This document shows, piece by piece, positions 20,003-31,300 of a DNA stretch of 64,000 bases. Position 1 is the stretch's first letter. Each line of letters opens with the position of its first letter. The notes beneath the pieces were generated by a model that saw only the letters and a program-made list of their open reading frames with translations, was not told where the DNA came from and ran no database searches. The translations under genes and the position numbers were made by a program. Origin of the DNA: Lepisosteus oculatus (Eukaryota; Chordata; Actinopteri; Semionotiformes; Lepisosteidae); NCBI RefSeq assembly GCF_040954835.1, contig NC_090703.1, positions 12,209,001 through 12,273,000 of the forward strand, given 5' to 3'.

Positions 20003-22888
20003 TTGTGTACATACTGTATAACTGTTGAATCCCAATTCTATGACACTACAAGATTCTTCTATTACAGCCAGAGATAGTAAAAATCATTTTCAGGAAAGCT
20101 GTGGCATGTGCGGAGATTGAGGTACAGTAGATCAATTGGTATGGACAGACAGTATAGTACAATAGAATTTCAATTGACAAACTATAATAGATAGTTTTCA
20201 TAAAGGATCCCGTCCTACTGTACTGTTGGTAAAACTCAACTCAGATGTCTTTCTGTACTGTACCATTTTACTGGAGCTCTACAGATGGAGGTAGAACCGA
20301 AACGAATGTTATGCTTTTGTTAAAGTAAAATACTAGAAGGTGGCTTGATATTCAATGAAACAGATGTGCAGATGCACATTACATTACAGCTCCATGGAAA
20401 CAACACCCAGCCTTCTAACTTTCCTGGTGATTTTAAGGGGCTTAGTCATAGATGAGTCATTCTAGCATCCAGAGAGCTCCAAACTGAACTGGTGGAAGGG
20501 ATACTGTGCAGAACGAATATGGTCAAATCGCTGCACTCTGAATCATATTTAAAACCTGAGTATTACCAGTCTGTTACCATTAAAGACAGCATATTTTTAT
20601 ATGGACAGGACATACTTAATTTCTGCATTATTACGTATGAAACATACTTCATACACAATTTCTGTATATATTACATATATATATAAGTTATGTAATATGC
20701 ATTTGTATTTCAAACCAAAATGTGATTCCTTCCGGGCAGATGAGATGAAACTTGGAATGATATACAGTAAATAACACACTTATACTTAGCATCAGAATCA
20801 GATTGACTCTTATAATTGTGCCAAATTCACAAACTCAACAGGAAATTTGCAAAACTGGTGGTTTGGTGGTTCACTGACATTTAATTGAAGAGATGTGACA
20901 TATGCAAATCAATTCTTTGAGCTTATTAAAATGATCAACTAGCGGGTGTGCTGTGTAAGTTACAGGCTAGTATGCTGTGTGGACCACACAGGAAGCAATA
21001 TAACCTGTATAGCCGAAAACAGTGCTTTTTATCGATTCTGGTCCTGTCAATCAGACGTGGACCTCGCCATTGATCGGTCTGTTGAACACAACAATCAGCA
21101 TCCTTCCACATGTCTACCCCACACTCACTGATATCAAAACCTGGATTCATCGCTGGTTGCTTTCAGTCTTTTTGTTTCACCAGTTTTTTAACCATTCAAC
21201 AAATCAGGTCACCTCATCACCTTTGCAGAATCAAAACTCTCACTAATGAGTTGATTTTGTGCTTATATAACCAAGGCAGCCGAGTGTACAATATCACAGT
21301 CAGTAATGAATCATCAATTCTAATGCCATCAAAACATTTAATATCCAAAATCCATAATTTTATTTTTCTAAAGACTGACATGTATGGATAACATTTCTTT
21401 TGATGCTCTTTGTGTAATAATCAGATTCAGGATATGGAGAACTCTCATAAAGGTCTTCCACATGAATTGTTCATTGGGAATTGGGATTCATTAATCTTTC
21501 AAAGTTTCACAGAAATACGTTTATTATTACAGATTGTTTTTTGTATCAAAACTAATTATGGATTATAATTTATTTTGGAATTATGAAAATCATACATTTG
21601 GTTTAATATACTGAAAGGGAATCGATGCTGGTTTTGGTCTGTTGATCCCACTGACACACTGGAAAGGATAATCTAATTTAACCTATTGAAAACATATGTT
21701 GAGATGCTGTCTCGTTGTACAATGCACACATGATTTGTCAGCTGTTTTAAAATGTTGGGTCATAATGATTCATGTGCCCAAGAAGTCAGTGTTTCCCCTT
21801 TCTTTATCAATAATTGTGTAATTTCACAACACTAGACACTCAGTTTGCTGTCCTTTTGTTTGCCACCAGGTGGCAGCGTACTTGAGCAAGAACTGTAGTA
21901 ATGCCTAATCCCTGTACTGTAGGTGATTTGTGACTATAACTTGTAAATGGACAGATTGTCTCCATTTCACTTTCAATTCTCAAATTGATACAAGAATAAA
22001 AGTGATAATTCAGAAGCCTTGTTCTCCTAGGCCCTTAGGTATGTGGGCCTTTGTTTTTTTTATTTTTTTGCCCTGTGCTGAAACACTAGGAGGTGCCTTT
22101 GACATATAATTCACCCTTTTCCCAATGGTTTTTGATTGATTTGCACAATACCCCGTCTGAGTCATCCTAGCTGCTGTGTTGAAGTTAAGAACAGTAGGAA
22201 TACTGTATACTGTATGTTTTCTTTGAAATACAAAAAAGAACTTGTATTTCTTTTTTTAAGCATGAGTGTTTTCAATCTTCACAAAATGCATTCTTGATAA
22301 AAAGAGACTGGAGAGGTGAAATAGTAGATGTGGGGCATAAGAAGACTGAGGGTGAGGGGGGAGGTGAAGAATTTTTTTACTGAACCTGTGTTGATTAACT
22401 GATAACCAGCAGGATCAATACAGGAATCAAGGAGCTTCTTGTTTTGAAATTCTGCGATGTAACAGATTGAAAGGTTCCATCTTTACTTGCCTTTGTAACG
22501 TCTTTAAAGTGCAACATATGCAACCTGTGTTATATGAGAAAGTGTAGTGTTACCCATTTCTTTGAACTTGGAATATCCCTTCTGGTTTATCATTCCAACT
22601 TTAACCTAATGAAGCTTTATTAACTCTTAACTAAACCAACTTTGATTTTAACTGTTTTTTACACTTCGGATTTAGTCACCCAAATAACATTTTTGTGTGC
22701 CATTTCCAAGAAAAATACACAGCAGAACTTGTTATCTTTCTGACAACTCTTAGACTTAGGTGTTTATGTTGACACTCAATTTACATGTTTTAGACAATGT
22801 GGGAAAGCAATTAAATAGTCAAACAGTATGCTAGCGTATACAGTAAAATTTAAATCAACAAATGTTTTGTGCATAATATAATAGACTT
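20003..22888. other. Intergenic, no gene seen
   Basis: AT-rich sequence with only short random ORFs. Apart from the CTCF-type motif at 21863 and short AT runs near 20670, I see no feature that I can support. Confidence 0.5.
21863..21876 (+). promoter_or_regulatory. CTCF-type motif
   Basis: CCACCAGGTGGCAG matches the CTCF core consensus CCASYAGRKGGCRS at all 14 positions. It sits about 2 kb past CCDC32, at the edge of the gene-poor half of the window, where a boundary would make sense. The motif alone does not prove binding. Confidence 0.5.
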
Positions 22889-23170
22889 GTAATGCCTTAT
22901 TTACAATATTGTGTAAACTTTTTGACACCACATTATAGAAAAGATACTGGTGCTCTGGAATCCGTCCAGAGAAGAGCAACCAGATACATTCGAGGGGTTA
23001 AGGGAATAATCATGGACATACATTTAAAACCAAGGACCGGAGGCACTTCTATTCCAAAAGGGCTGTGGGAGCCCTGAACATGCATCACAGCCATGTTGTT
23101 GAAGCCAATAGCCTGTCATCTTCCAAAACATGGCTGGATAAGATCCTAAAGTCAATTAACTATTACTAAC
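22889..23170 (+). mobile_element. CR1-like LINE reverse transcriptase, 3' fragment
   Basis: The translation includes YLQYCVNFLTPHYRKDTGAL and ESVQRRATRYIRG, the common 'leYCvqfWsPhyrkDi..lErVQRRaT' block near the end of CR1-type reverse transcriptases. After a frameshift near 23030 it continues as FYSKRAVGALNMHHSHVVEA and SKTWLDKILKSINYY-stop. It is a short dead fragment. Confidence 0.8.
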
Positions 23171-23764
23171 TAATTAGTAGTAGTAGGTAGGTAGGCCCCC
23201 TTTTCAGGCCATAAAGGCCCATGGTGAATGGGGGGCCCTTGCCATCTGAGCTACCAGAGCTCAGTAGGAGCAGTAGCAGTAGCAGTAGCAGTAGTTACTA
23301 CTAACTACCAAAGGGATTAGATTAGCTGCATCTCTGCATGCTCTCATTTGTAGCCAATATTATATTTTTATTATTAATGGTGTGCAGTCACTGCAGGACA
23401 CTCCCACAATAATGATCTTTTTGTCCCTTTGGATAAATTCACCTAAATCATTGAAGCTATACACCTCAGTGAGAGGAGAACTGCAACTCATTATCTGACC
23501 ATGGGTCCGTGTCAGTTTGTACCATGAGAACATACAGTAGGTTACACACTACATGAGGCCATTCGGTCCATCTACATGTGGTTTAATTTAAGAATGGAAA
23601 AGAAATGAACAGACAGTTCAATTAGCGGTGTTTGATGAGTCAAACTATCGAAGTGCAGTTTGGATGAGAACCAGGAAAGACAGGAAGTGAGAAAGGCAGC
23701 GAAAAGGAAGAGGAAGAGGAGGGTGGGGAGGAGCTGGCTGCTTACAGTTAATTTCCGGGTGGTT
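23171..23764. other. Simple-sequence patch and intergenic DNA
   Basis: Contains GTAGGTAGGTAGG near 23185 and an (AGTAGC)n/(GTA)n tract at about 23265-23310, with AT-rich DNA between. No gene is supported. Confidence 0.45.
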
Positions 23765-23870
23765 CCCCAAACCATGGGCCCCTAGTCCTGGTCCAGGAGG
23801 CCTACTCACCCGCTGATTTCCCTGCCAGCTGAGCTTGATTTTTTACATCAATCAATTAACCAATTAAACC
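23765..23870 (+). repeat. Dispersed repeat fragment ('tcctgg-type')
   Basis: CCTAGTCCTGGTCCAGGAGG, later GCTGATTTCCCTGCCAGCTG and GAGCTTGATTTTTTA, follow the block order of the copies at 4.4 kb and 52.5 kb. It is moderately diverged. Confidence 0.4.
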
Positions 23871-24737
23871 AGCAAGCAGTTTGTTCAGAATAATTGCAAG
23901 GTTAGAGATGATTTTGCTTGCGAAATGAAACGGAAGGCAACTTCCAACATGTTTAAGAGCTGAAAATAATCAACCTGGCAAAATGTCTCCAACTTTTAAG
24001 TCTATTAAGGGTTAAATATCTGAGAGCTCAGCTAGAAAGAAAACCACGAACCTCTGCCCTTTTCCAATGTGAACTAGATGTACAAGTTGTTGTTTTTTAA
24101 TTTTATTTATCATAAAAAACTAATCAAGTGTTACTGTAAGATGTGGATTGCCCTTTACCAGTCTAAAAACAAAATGATGCTTTCTGGATTAAATTGAAAC
24201 ACGCTCTAATGTTGCTGCCTAACAGTTAACATTAACCTAAAGACCAAAAAAGCACTTCAACCTGTATCCATTTAGAGGTATAAAAAGTTTTCCTGGGCAG
24301 AGTGGTGTGGGTTTGAAAAGGTCTCTTCAGTGCCAGTGTTAATTACTCGTTGTCAATGTACCAGTGAATTATTTTAAATACTATCGAAAATCTATCTTGA
24401 AAATAAAATTGGTGATAATTACAGTAATACTTGTAATTGAATTACCTTACCTACCCTGATAACTGGGAGGGCACAAACCTACACAGATCTCCCAATCTGC
24501 AGTACATCGGTTGTTATAGCATCTTATTTAAAATATCTTTATAGAGATTTACATAAGTAACTCAGGATTTTCACCTGCACTTATTTGCTCAATTTTCTAC
24601 TGCACTATTAAAGCAAATTAAACATGGAAAGTTCAAAAACCATTATGGGAAACCTTAAGATCAACATTTTTTTCTCGTCATTTGCATTTTGAACTTGATT
24701 AGATATTAAAACAGCTTTGAGATGAAGTGCTGTAAGC

Positions 24738-24830
24738 AGGGGCGTAGCCAGGAATACATTTTTGGGTGGGCCTGTGCAAAAATGGGTGGCCCGGACTCTA
24801 ACTGACCGTCCTGCCAGCATAGGGGCATCC
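24738..24830 (+). repeat. Possible DNA-transposon terminus
   Basis: CAGGGGCGTAGCCAGGAATA followed by GGGTGGGCC resembles the end of hAT-type DNA transposons in vertebrate genomes. No matching inverted end was found in the window, so it is likely a solo fragment. Confidence 0.35.
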
Positions 24831-26640
24831 CTTCAATTTATCAATTAATCCTCGAGCTATATAATCAAACATCATAACACCATAATTAACGGAACCTCAT
24901 ATATATTCTCTCACACACAGACACACAGACAGGTTAAGCAACAATTACCTAGGCTGCCGAACGCTACTGTGCCACGACGGACACACACACAATCAGTGCC
25001 TACCTCTGTTGTGAGGTTTTGGCCTTCTAGATCAGACGCAGGCGTCGGGGCTTGGAATTAAATATGGCGATAATCTCGTCACTGTCTAGAGAGTCGGCAA
25101 ATTCACGTTCAAATGACAGCTAGTTTGCAAAAGCCTCTCATATAAGGGCTTTGTCTTTAGCTAAAGAAAAGCTGCAAGAGCCAATTTTCACTTGTTGCTC
25201 GTAACAGTTCTAAGTATTTCGTTTGTCTGCTTTTAGATTGTTCAGTAGTTTTACGAGTTATTCTGAAGTTAATATTTTATTCCAAAACACAATGAACACA
25301 AGGCAAAAGGCAAGATTCAAAATCCGTCCAAAATATTGTATTCAAAAGACCAGTGATCAGTTTCTCACTGTCTCCTTAAATAAACACGCGCACCAAGGGA
25401 CGTGTTCAAAAAGGCTTGAATCTGCAACTTAAAGAACAAGACCACTGTTTTACTTTTTATACAAAGCACATTCGTTAAAGTAAAAATGAACCAATGTGTT
25501 TTTTAAGGGGCACTACAAACAAGGTTGTCGCGGGTAGTAAATAACACATCCGAGAAACAACACCGGAAAGTCCACCGTCTCACACCTGCGAACCGCGGCA
25601 ATACTGGAAAAATATGTTTTTATTTTCACATAACAGAAATTAACATATATCTGAATTCTTTAATAAACTGTCATTATCCGTGTGTTTGTATTTACATGGG
25701 TCTTATGCGCAAACATGAAGCGATGAGCTCACAGTCCTTTTATCTTTGCCTTTGTGCCGGTTTGTGTCACTGTAAGTAGCGTTTGTGCGGCTTTCGTTTC
25801 CGAGATACAGCGCCTTGTTTTTTCCGGTAATCACATGACTACCTACAAGGAAGTTTACAGGTACCAAGAAATTCGGTACTTGAACTCCTGATTGTGATGA
25901 AAACAATGGGGGCAATTTGTTTTCCGAGTCCTTCTGGTAGTGGGTGGATGTTTCATTATATTTCAATATGGCCCTTTCTTTTCCTGGCTGTGATATCACT
26001 CTGTGATGTACAAAACAGCAAATTCACGACCACCAGATCTTTCAGTTGTGATGTTTTGATCAGTTGACCACAGACTTTGCAGCCTTTACACGAATAAACA
26101 GTCTTACATTAAGGGAGGAGTTACTATGTTAGTTCATTGGGTTCGGTGTTTTCTTTTAATTTTTAACCATGTTCTCGAAAATGTATTGCTTGTGTACTCC
26201 TTTCATTGGTGAAAAGACACTAGTTTCCAAATTATCGCTGGTACAACACGAGAGCCCATATTTACATTTTTAGGTATTAGTTTCAAGATCGATATAATTT
26301 AACAATAAAAAAACAAAATTGAAACACGAGCATAATAATATAATGATAATAGACTTTACATTTCTATTCATTTTTAAGTACAAAGCAGAAGGTGTTTCCC
26401 CTACCTTAAATATACGATTAAAAGTGTTCAAATACCATATACTCATTACTGAAAAGCAGCGTAGACAGTTATATTGCAAATAAAAATGTATTTATTTCGA
26501 AGAGCACTGAACATTGTGAATCAATAAAGACGTTTAAAAAATAAGACGATGTAGTTATTCTGCAAATAAGAAAAGCATTTTAAAAGTAGATTCTCATTGA
26601 CAGTAAACAAGCCGATCCACCCGGCGCTGCTAGCTTGAAC
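24831..26640. other. Intergenic, no gene seen
   Basis: Holds a short CA-rich patch at about 24910-24990 and scattered small ORFs without recognisable domains. Nothing else is supported. Confidence 0.45.
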
Positions 26641-26656
26641 AGCTCTCAGACCCGTG

Positions 26657-26772
26657 ATTGGCTAAATCCCCGAACAGTTCCGGCCGCGATTGGGTGAAGA
26701 GTGAGAATCGACACTCTGATTGGGTAAAGCGCCACAGCGGAAGTTCTGTGTGTACCGTGTGTGCTGTATAAG
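26657..26772. promoter_or_regulatory. Triple CCAAT-box array with a TATA-like element
   Basis: Three inverted CCAAT boxes (ATTGG) at 26657-26661, 26689-26693 and 26719-26723 are spaced 32 and 30 bp apart. A TATAAG follows at 26767-26772. Arrays of NF-Y sites about three helical turns apart mark G2/M and some other promoters. No ORF of note lies downstream on either strand, so the target is unknown. Confidence 0.45.
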
Positions 26773-26984
26773 CACGCTGGATATACAGTAACACATCCAT
26801 TTGTTTCCAATTACTGATTAATCTAAGAGCAGTCGCACTGAGGTCAAAACTGAAAAGCAGATAAAGAATGTCATGGCATCCACAGCGCCTTCATGACTCC
26901 GATAGCATGTCACCATAGGAGTGCACGCATCACCATTGCCACTGGCGCATCAGTGTCATGGCGCCACTGTTGTGACATTACATA

Positions 26985-27545
26985 CATCGCGATATAACAT
27001 ACCCAGGCAAAACGCCCACCCCCATATCGTAACACGGAGTCCACGTATCGCGATATGACATATTCCGACAAAATGCCCCACCCCTATGTCGTGACATGAA
27101 GCCCGTATATCGCGATATGAAATACCCCGACAAAATGCCCCGCCCCTCTATGTCGCGACATGAAGCCCGTATATTGCGATATGACATACCGCGACAAAAT
27201 GCCCCGCCCCCTATGTCGCGACATGAAGCCCGTATATCGCGATATGACATACCGCGACAAAATGCCCCGCCCCCTATGTCGCGACATGAAGCCCGTATAT
27301 CGCGATATGAAACAACCCGACAAAATGCCCCGCCCCCTATGTCGCGACATGAAGCCCGTATATCGCGATATGACATACCGCGACAAAATGCCCCGCCCCC
27401 TATGTCGCGACATGAAGCCCGTATATCGCGATATGAAACAACCCGACAAAATGCCCCGCCCCCTATGTCGCGACATGAAGCCCGCATATCGCGATATGAC
27501 ATACCCTGACATAATATGCTGACCCCATGTTCTGATACAAAGTCC
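26985..27545. repeat. 63-bp CpG-rich minisatellite, about 8 units plus decayed flanks
   Basis: The TGTCGCGACATGAAGCCCG block recurs at 27151, 27214, 27277, 27340, 27403 and 27466 (exact 63-bp steps), with diverged units before (27087, 27024) and after. Each unit has two perfect 12-bp palindromes, ATATCGCGATAT and ATGTCGCGACAT, and the GC tract CCCCGCCCCC. Units alternate between GACATACCGCGAC and GAAACAACCCGAC versions. Since 63 is divisible by 3 and the unit lacks stops, long ORFs appear on both strands. These are treated as by-products. Confidence 0.9.
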
Positions 27546-28014
27546 ATATATCGCGACACTTCCTATCTGGGTATTTCATGTCCTGATATGAGACCTTTGT
27601 TGCGACAGCTGTGCCAGGGTGGATGGAAGCAAGGTGCCAGTCGTGATATACACTGCCGCGATATACATGGGGTCCCTATCATGACATGCTGCAGAGGTAT
27701 TGTCAGGATGGTATCCCACAGTAATGCGTCTGGCAACAGCCTGTCACGGTAGGGAAAGGAAAAGGAAAACGTGCACTAGAAAGTAAAAACCATAGATCTT
27801 ACAATCACAGTGGTTTTACATACATTACAACCACAGGCTTATGTCATAGATGGTTAACTTGTTGGCATGCGTGCTCATGTCATAGTATTATTCAGATCTA
27901 AGGAGGCTCAAGGAGGCTCAATCAAATCAATCTCATATGTTTATGGAGATTGATTGTCTTTAAAATGTTAAGGATAAGAGCTAAACTGTAACAGCGCTTG
28001 AACTCGGCAGACGG

Positions 28015-28071
28015 GGGTCACTGGAGGTCAAAGTCACCGTGCATGGTCACGTGATCACGACTGTGACGTCA
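28015..28071. promoter_or_regulatory. Nuclear-receptor DR4, E-box and CRE cluster
   Basis: GGGTCA-4 bp-AGGTCA (28015-28030) is a DR4-type nuclear-receptor element and runs straight into AAGTCA. CACGTG follows at 28048-28053 and a perfect CRE, TGACGTCA, at 28064-28071. Such density suggests a promoter or enhancer. Activity and target are unknown. Confidence 0.4.
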
Positions 28072-28161
28072 CGACCCCGAAAATACAAGGCAGAAATACA
28101 AATTTCAGAAACGAAAGCAGCACATAAGCTACTTTCAACGGCACAAACGTAGCACTAACGA

Positions 28162-28344
28162 ATGAGGTGGGTTTCATTGTTTGTGTTGGCTGTAGGAGGG
28201 ACAACTTCACGGAGCTTTTACTTTGCCTTTAAATATTCAGCGGACTTGAGCATGACATACCAGAAGAACGTGCACGCACGTCTGGGTTTCAGAGTTTGGA
28301 GTAAATGCATCGCCCCAAGGGTAATATCGAGTGAGGCGCCATGA
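28162..28344 (+). CDS. Small ORF of 60 codons, unrecognised
   Basis: It starts 90 bp after the DR4/CRE cluster with a hydrophobic N-terminus (MRWVSLFVLAVGG) that could pass for a short signal peptide, and ends at a stop in 28342-28344. I do not recognise the protein and see no second exon. It is listed only because of its position after a promoter-like cluster; chance is the more likely explanation. Confidence 0.12.
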   Translation: MRWVSLFVLAVGGTTSRSFYFAFKYSADLSMTYQKNVHARLGFRVWSKCIAPRVISSEAP

Positions 28345-31300
28345 GAATAAAAACTGCGAAGGTATTAAAATATTAAGTTCTGAAGATCTTGTTTGATCCT
28401 TCATGATGCTTTTAAACTTGAATGAAACCCACGAAATTAGTTGAATATTTTCGATGCTAAAAGACACCCGATTTGGAAATTCCTGACTTAACACTGAATT
28501 GTTATAATCGCATTACAGTGCTAACCAATTCATCTTACCTTTAATTGCCAGAATTGTCTGCTAATAAACACGCCAAATACATACTTTGGATGTATTTGCT
28601 CTGTAAACGCCGTTCACTTTAAAATACTGCAGGGCATTTAGAGGGAATCTGAATAGTTATCTGTAAAATGCACACTCGAATCTAACCGTCAATATTATCT
28701 TAGTGTTATTCATGCATTCCAAAACTTGTAATTTCTTTACAGGAGTAATTTTAGAACCTCTTCGTGCTGAACTCCTACAGGTCGAGCATGTATTGAGCTG
28801 CTACAAGCAAAGGCGTGCACCTCCCCTTGCGTTCCAAAACTTGTATTCGGGAACCCAGGTTGTACTCCTTAAAACCCAAGATGTCTGTAGCATCTCATGT
28901 GTCTTTATTTGTTTCGGGACTGGTCTGCTCATCTACAGGCGGCTTTTTGAAAAACGCAAATATATGCATTTGTTTTGCCATGTTGGCTAATCAACCAAAA
29001 ACCTAGCGCTAGTTAGCTCTGAGAGTCTGACGACAACGATAGCCAATTAGGCTACGGCTACGCGTGCACCGCCCCACTACATTTACATATTTTTCTTATT
29101 GGTCACAAAAGATACAGCGAGCCAATAGCAAATCACAAACGATGATTAAAACGATCAAATTAAAAATCATGTAACGAAAACAAGAGAAAAAAATCTTAAA
29201 ATCCGTCCCTGAACTGCCGTATAGCATAACCTGTAGAATCCAAAATAAAATAATATAAATCCGTGAGTTTTTTGCAGTAGTTTCTGAATAAGTTTAGATT
29301 TTTAAGTTGTTTTACAATGCGTGCACAACAAAGTTGTTGACAAAATAAATATTACCAATCAAAGGAATTATAGCAACCACGCGCCGGCAGATGGGGCTGC
29401 TGCACAGTGACAGCCTGAGTGACACCCGTATTTGCATAAAACAACAAAAAAGTTTGATAGAATATTCCGATTGCCCCGTTAGCGATGTCGCGTGTGCTAG
29501 TTCTGAGTTAAGTGTTGATCTAATTGTATGCACTGTTTATGCGGAGCTCTTACAGAGTATAGAAGGGTATTTGGAAAATGATTGGAGCTGTCTCACGGGA
29601 GACATCGTTTTGCCAGCTCGACGCCGGAGTTCAGTTTTACTCAGAGAAGATTAATAACATTGCAGAAACGGATCTTGAGCAAATGCTCATTTGCTTCATT
29701 TCTCTGGTCTTACGCAGGGTCCAATAAACGTTACGACATTATACATGGTTTCCAAAGAAAACAATATTTAATTACTAAAAACTTTGATCTGCACAGAAGG
29801 TTTTAAGGAGATTTTATTGGGTATTGAGTTTCTTCAACTAACTTGTCCTTCAGAACGAAGTCGGACCATTTATCCTTCTCAGGTGGCTCAGGTGGCATCT
29901 GACAATATCCCGTTAATGCTGACAATTCAGCATTTCAATCATTAGAGAATGATAGTAGACTAAATCTATTCCGTACTGAAGTACACTTTTCTAGGTGACG
30001 ATATCAGAAATAAAATAACCTTCTGCCTTTTCGTACAGAGCCTATCATCACCCCCAGCTCGGGAATCCATTAAGAATCGGACAGCTGTCAGCAGAATTCA
30101 GTGATATCTGTGATGTGAGAAAAAAAAGCCTGCAAATGAGACGCCCTAAGAAAGAAACTACCGCCTCAGGTGGTGACTCATCTATAGTCCGCTGAAAAAG
30201 TTAATTATTTCCCTGGCGTGCTTATTACAACGGTAAAGATGTTTTTTTTTTCCTTCTGGCCAACGAAGCCAGAGCCAGAACCTCGATAAGTTGCATTGGT
30301 GTTGAGTCTGGCACGATGGATGCAATTAACTATCAGCTCCACAAGTTGGTAGAGTCTTTCGTCACAGTTGTCAGATCAGCACCAAGAGTGCAGACAGCTC
30401 CTCAACCCCAGCTCTAGGCACTGAAGATAAAGCAGATTCAGACACCTCTACTTGACTAGCAGGTAGATGTTTTGTTTTTATTATTTGAACTTCATAAAAC
30501 TGTTAAAGGCTCTTTATAAAAATGGTTTGTTTCAAAAGTAAAATGCCTTTCGGATTCGAACATTTAAATTTATACCGTGCGGCAGTCTGCAAGTGGCTGT
30601 GAGACTCGACGAATCAAAAGACAATTGAGAGCATCTTGAAGGTAAAACTTTCCCCTTGTTTTTCTATATGCTTGCATGCATTTCAACCGCGGTAGATTTT
30701 AAAGATCTGATCGGTTCCACTTAAGTTTTATGCAAAGAATATGTTAGTCGAACCCGAATGCAAGAATAATGGAGAATTCTAGAATATAATCCATCGTTTA
30801 ATTCTAATTCATAACTAGGTGCTTCGAATACTCGTTTCAATTCCAATCGTTGACAACTATTGAACCGTCTATTGCCCTTATTAATAAGGACCGTCTGAGT
30901 TGTGCCATTAGGTTTTAAGGCGTTGAATTAGTTTGCTAATCAACTGAGGCTCTGATGTTTTGCTGAATTGATCAATTTAATAGAGAAAATGGTTTTAACG
31001 AGTCGCAGATGTATGATACTTCCATTTTGTCTGCATAAATTAAAGTGTGATCGGTATTTTACCCATAAAAGCTAATGATAAAACAACAGTTCTTCTGGTA
31101 TTAAAGTCAGAGAAGCAGAAGAAACACATAATAATCAGGGGAAAAAATCTATGCTAAATAATAACTACGACGAGTATGGTAAAAGCTTGCATTCAGTAAA
31201 GCACATTTCCTATCCCAGAATCGTGAAAATATGGTGCTCAGAAGAAACACATCTGTTCATTCTAGGAACGTATGTAAAACTTGGGAAAACAGGGGGGTTA

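Noticed and set aside
26985-27545. CRISPR-like regular array
   Set aside because: The repeats are head-to-tail units without unique spacers, in a vertebrate genome context; this is a minisatellite.
30316-30417. 33-codon ORF (MDAINYQLHKLVESF...) after a leader-like sequence, considered as a retroelement gag start
   Set aside because: Too short, with no LTR, primer-binding site or pol sequence nearby.
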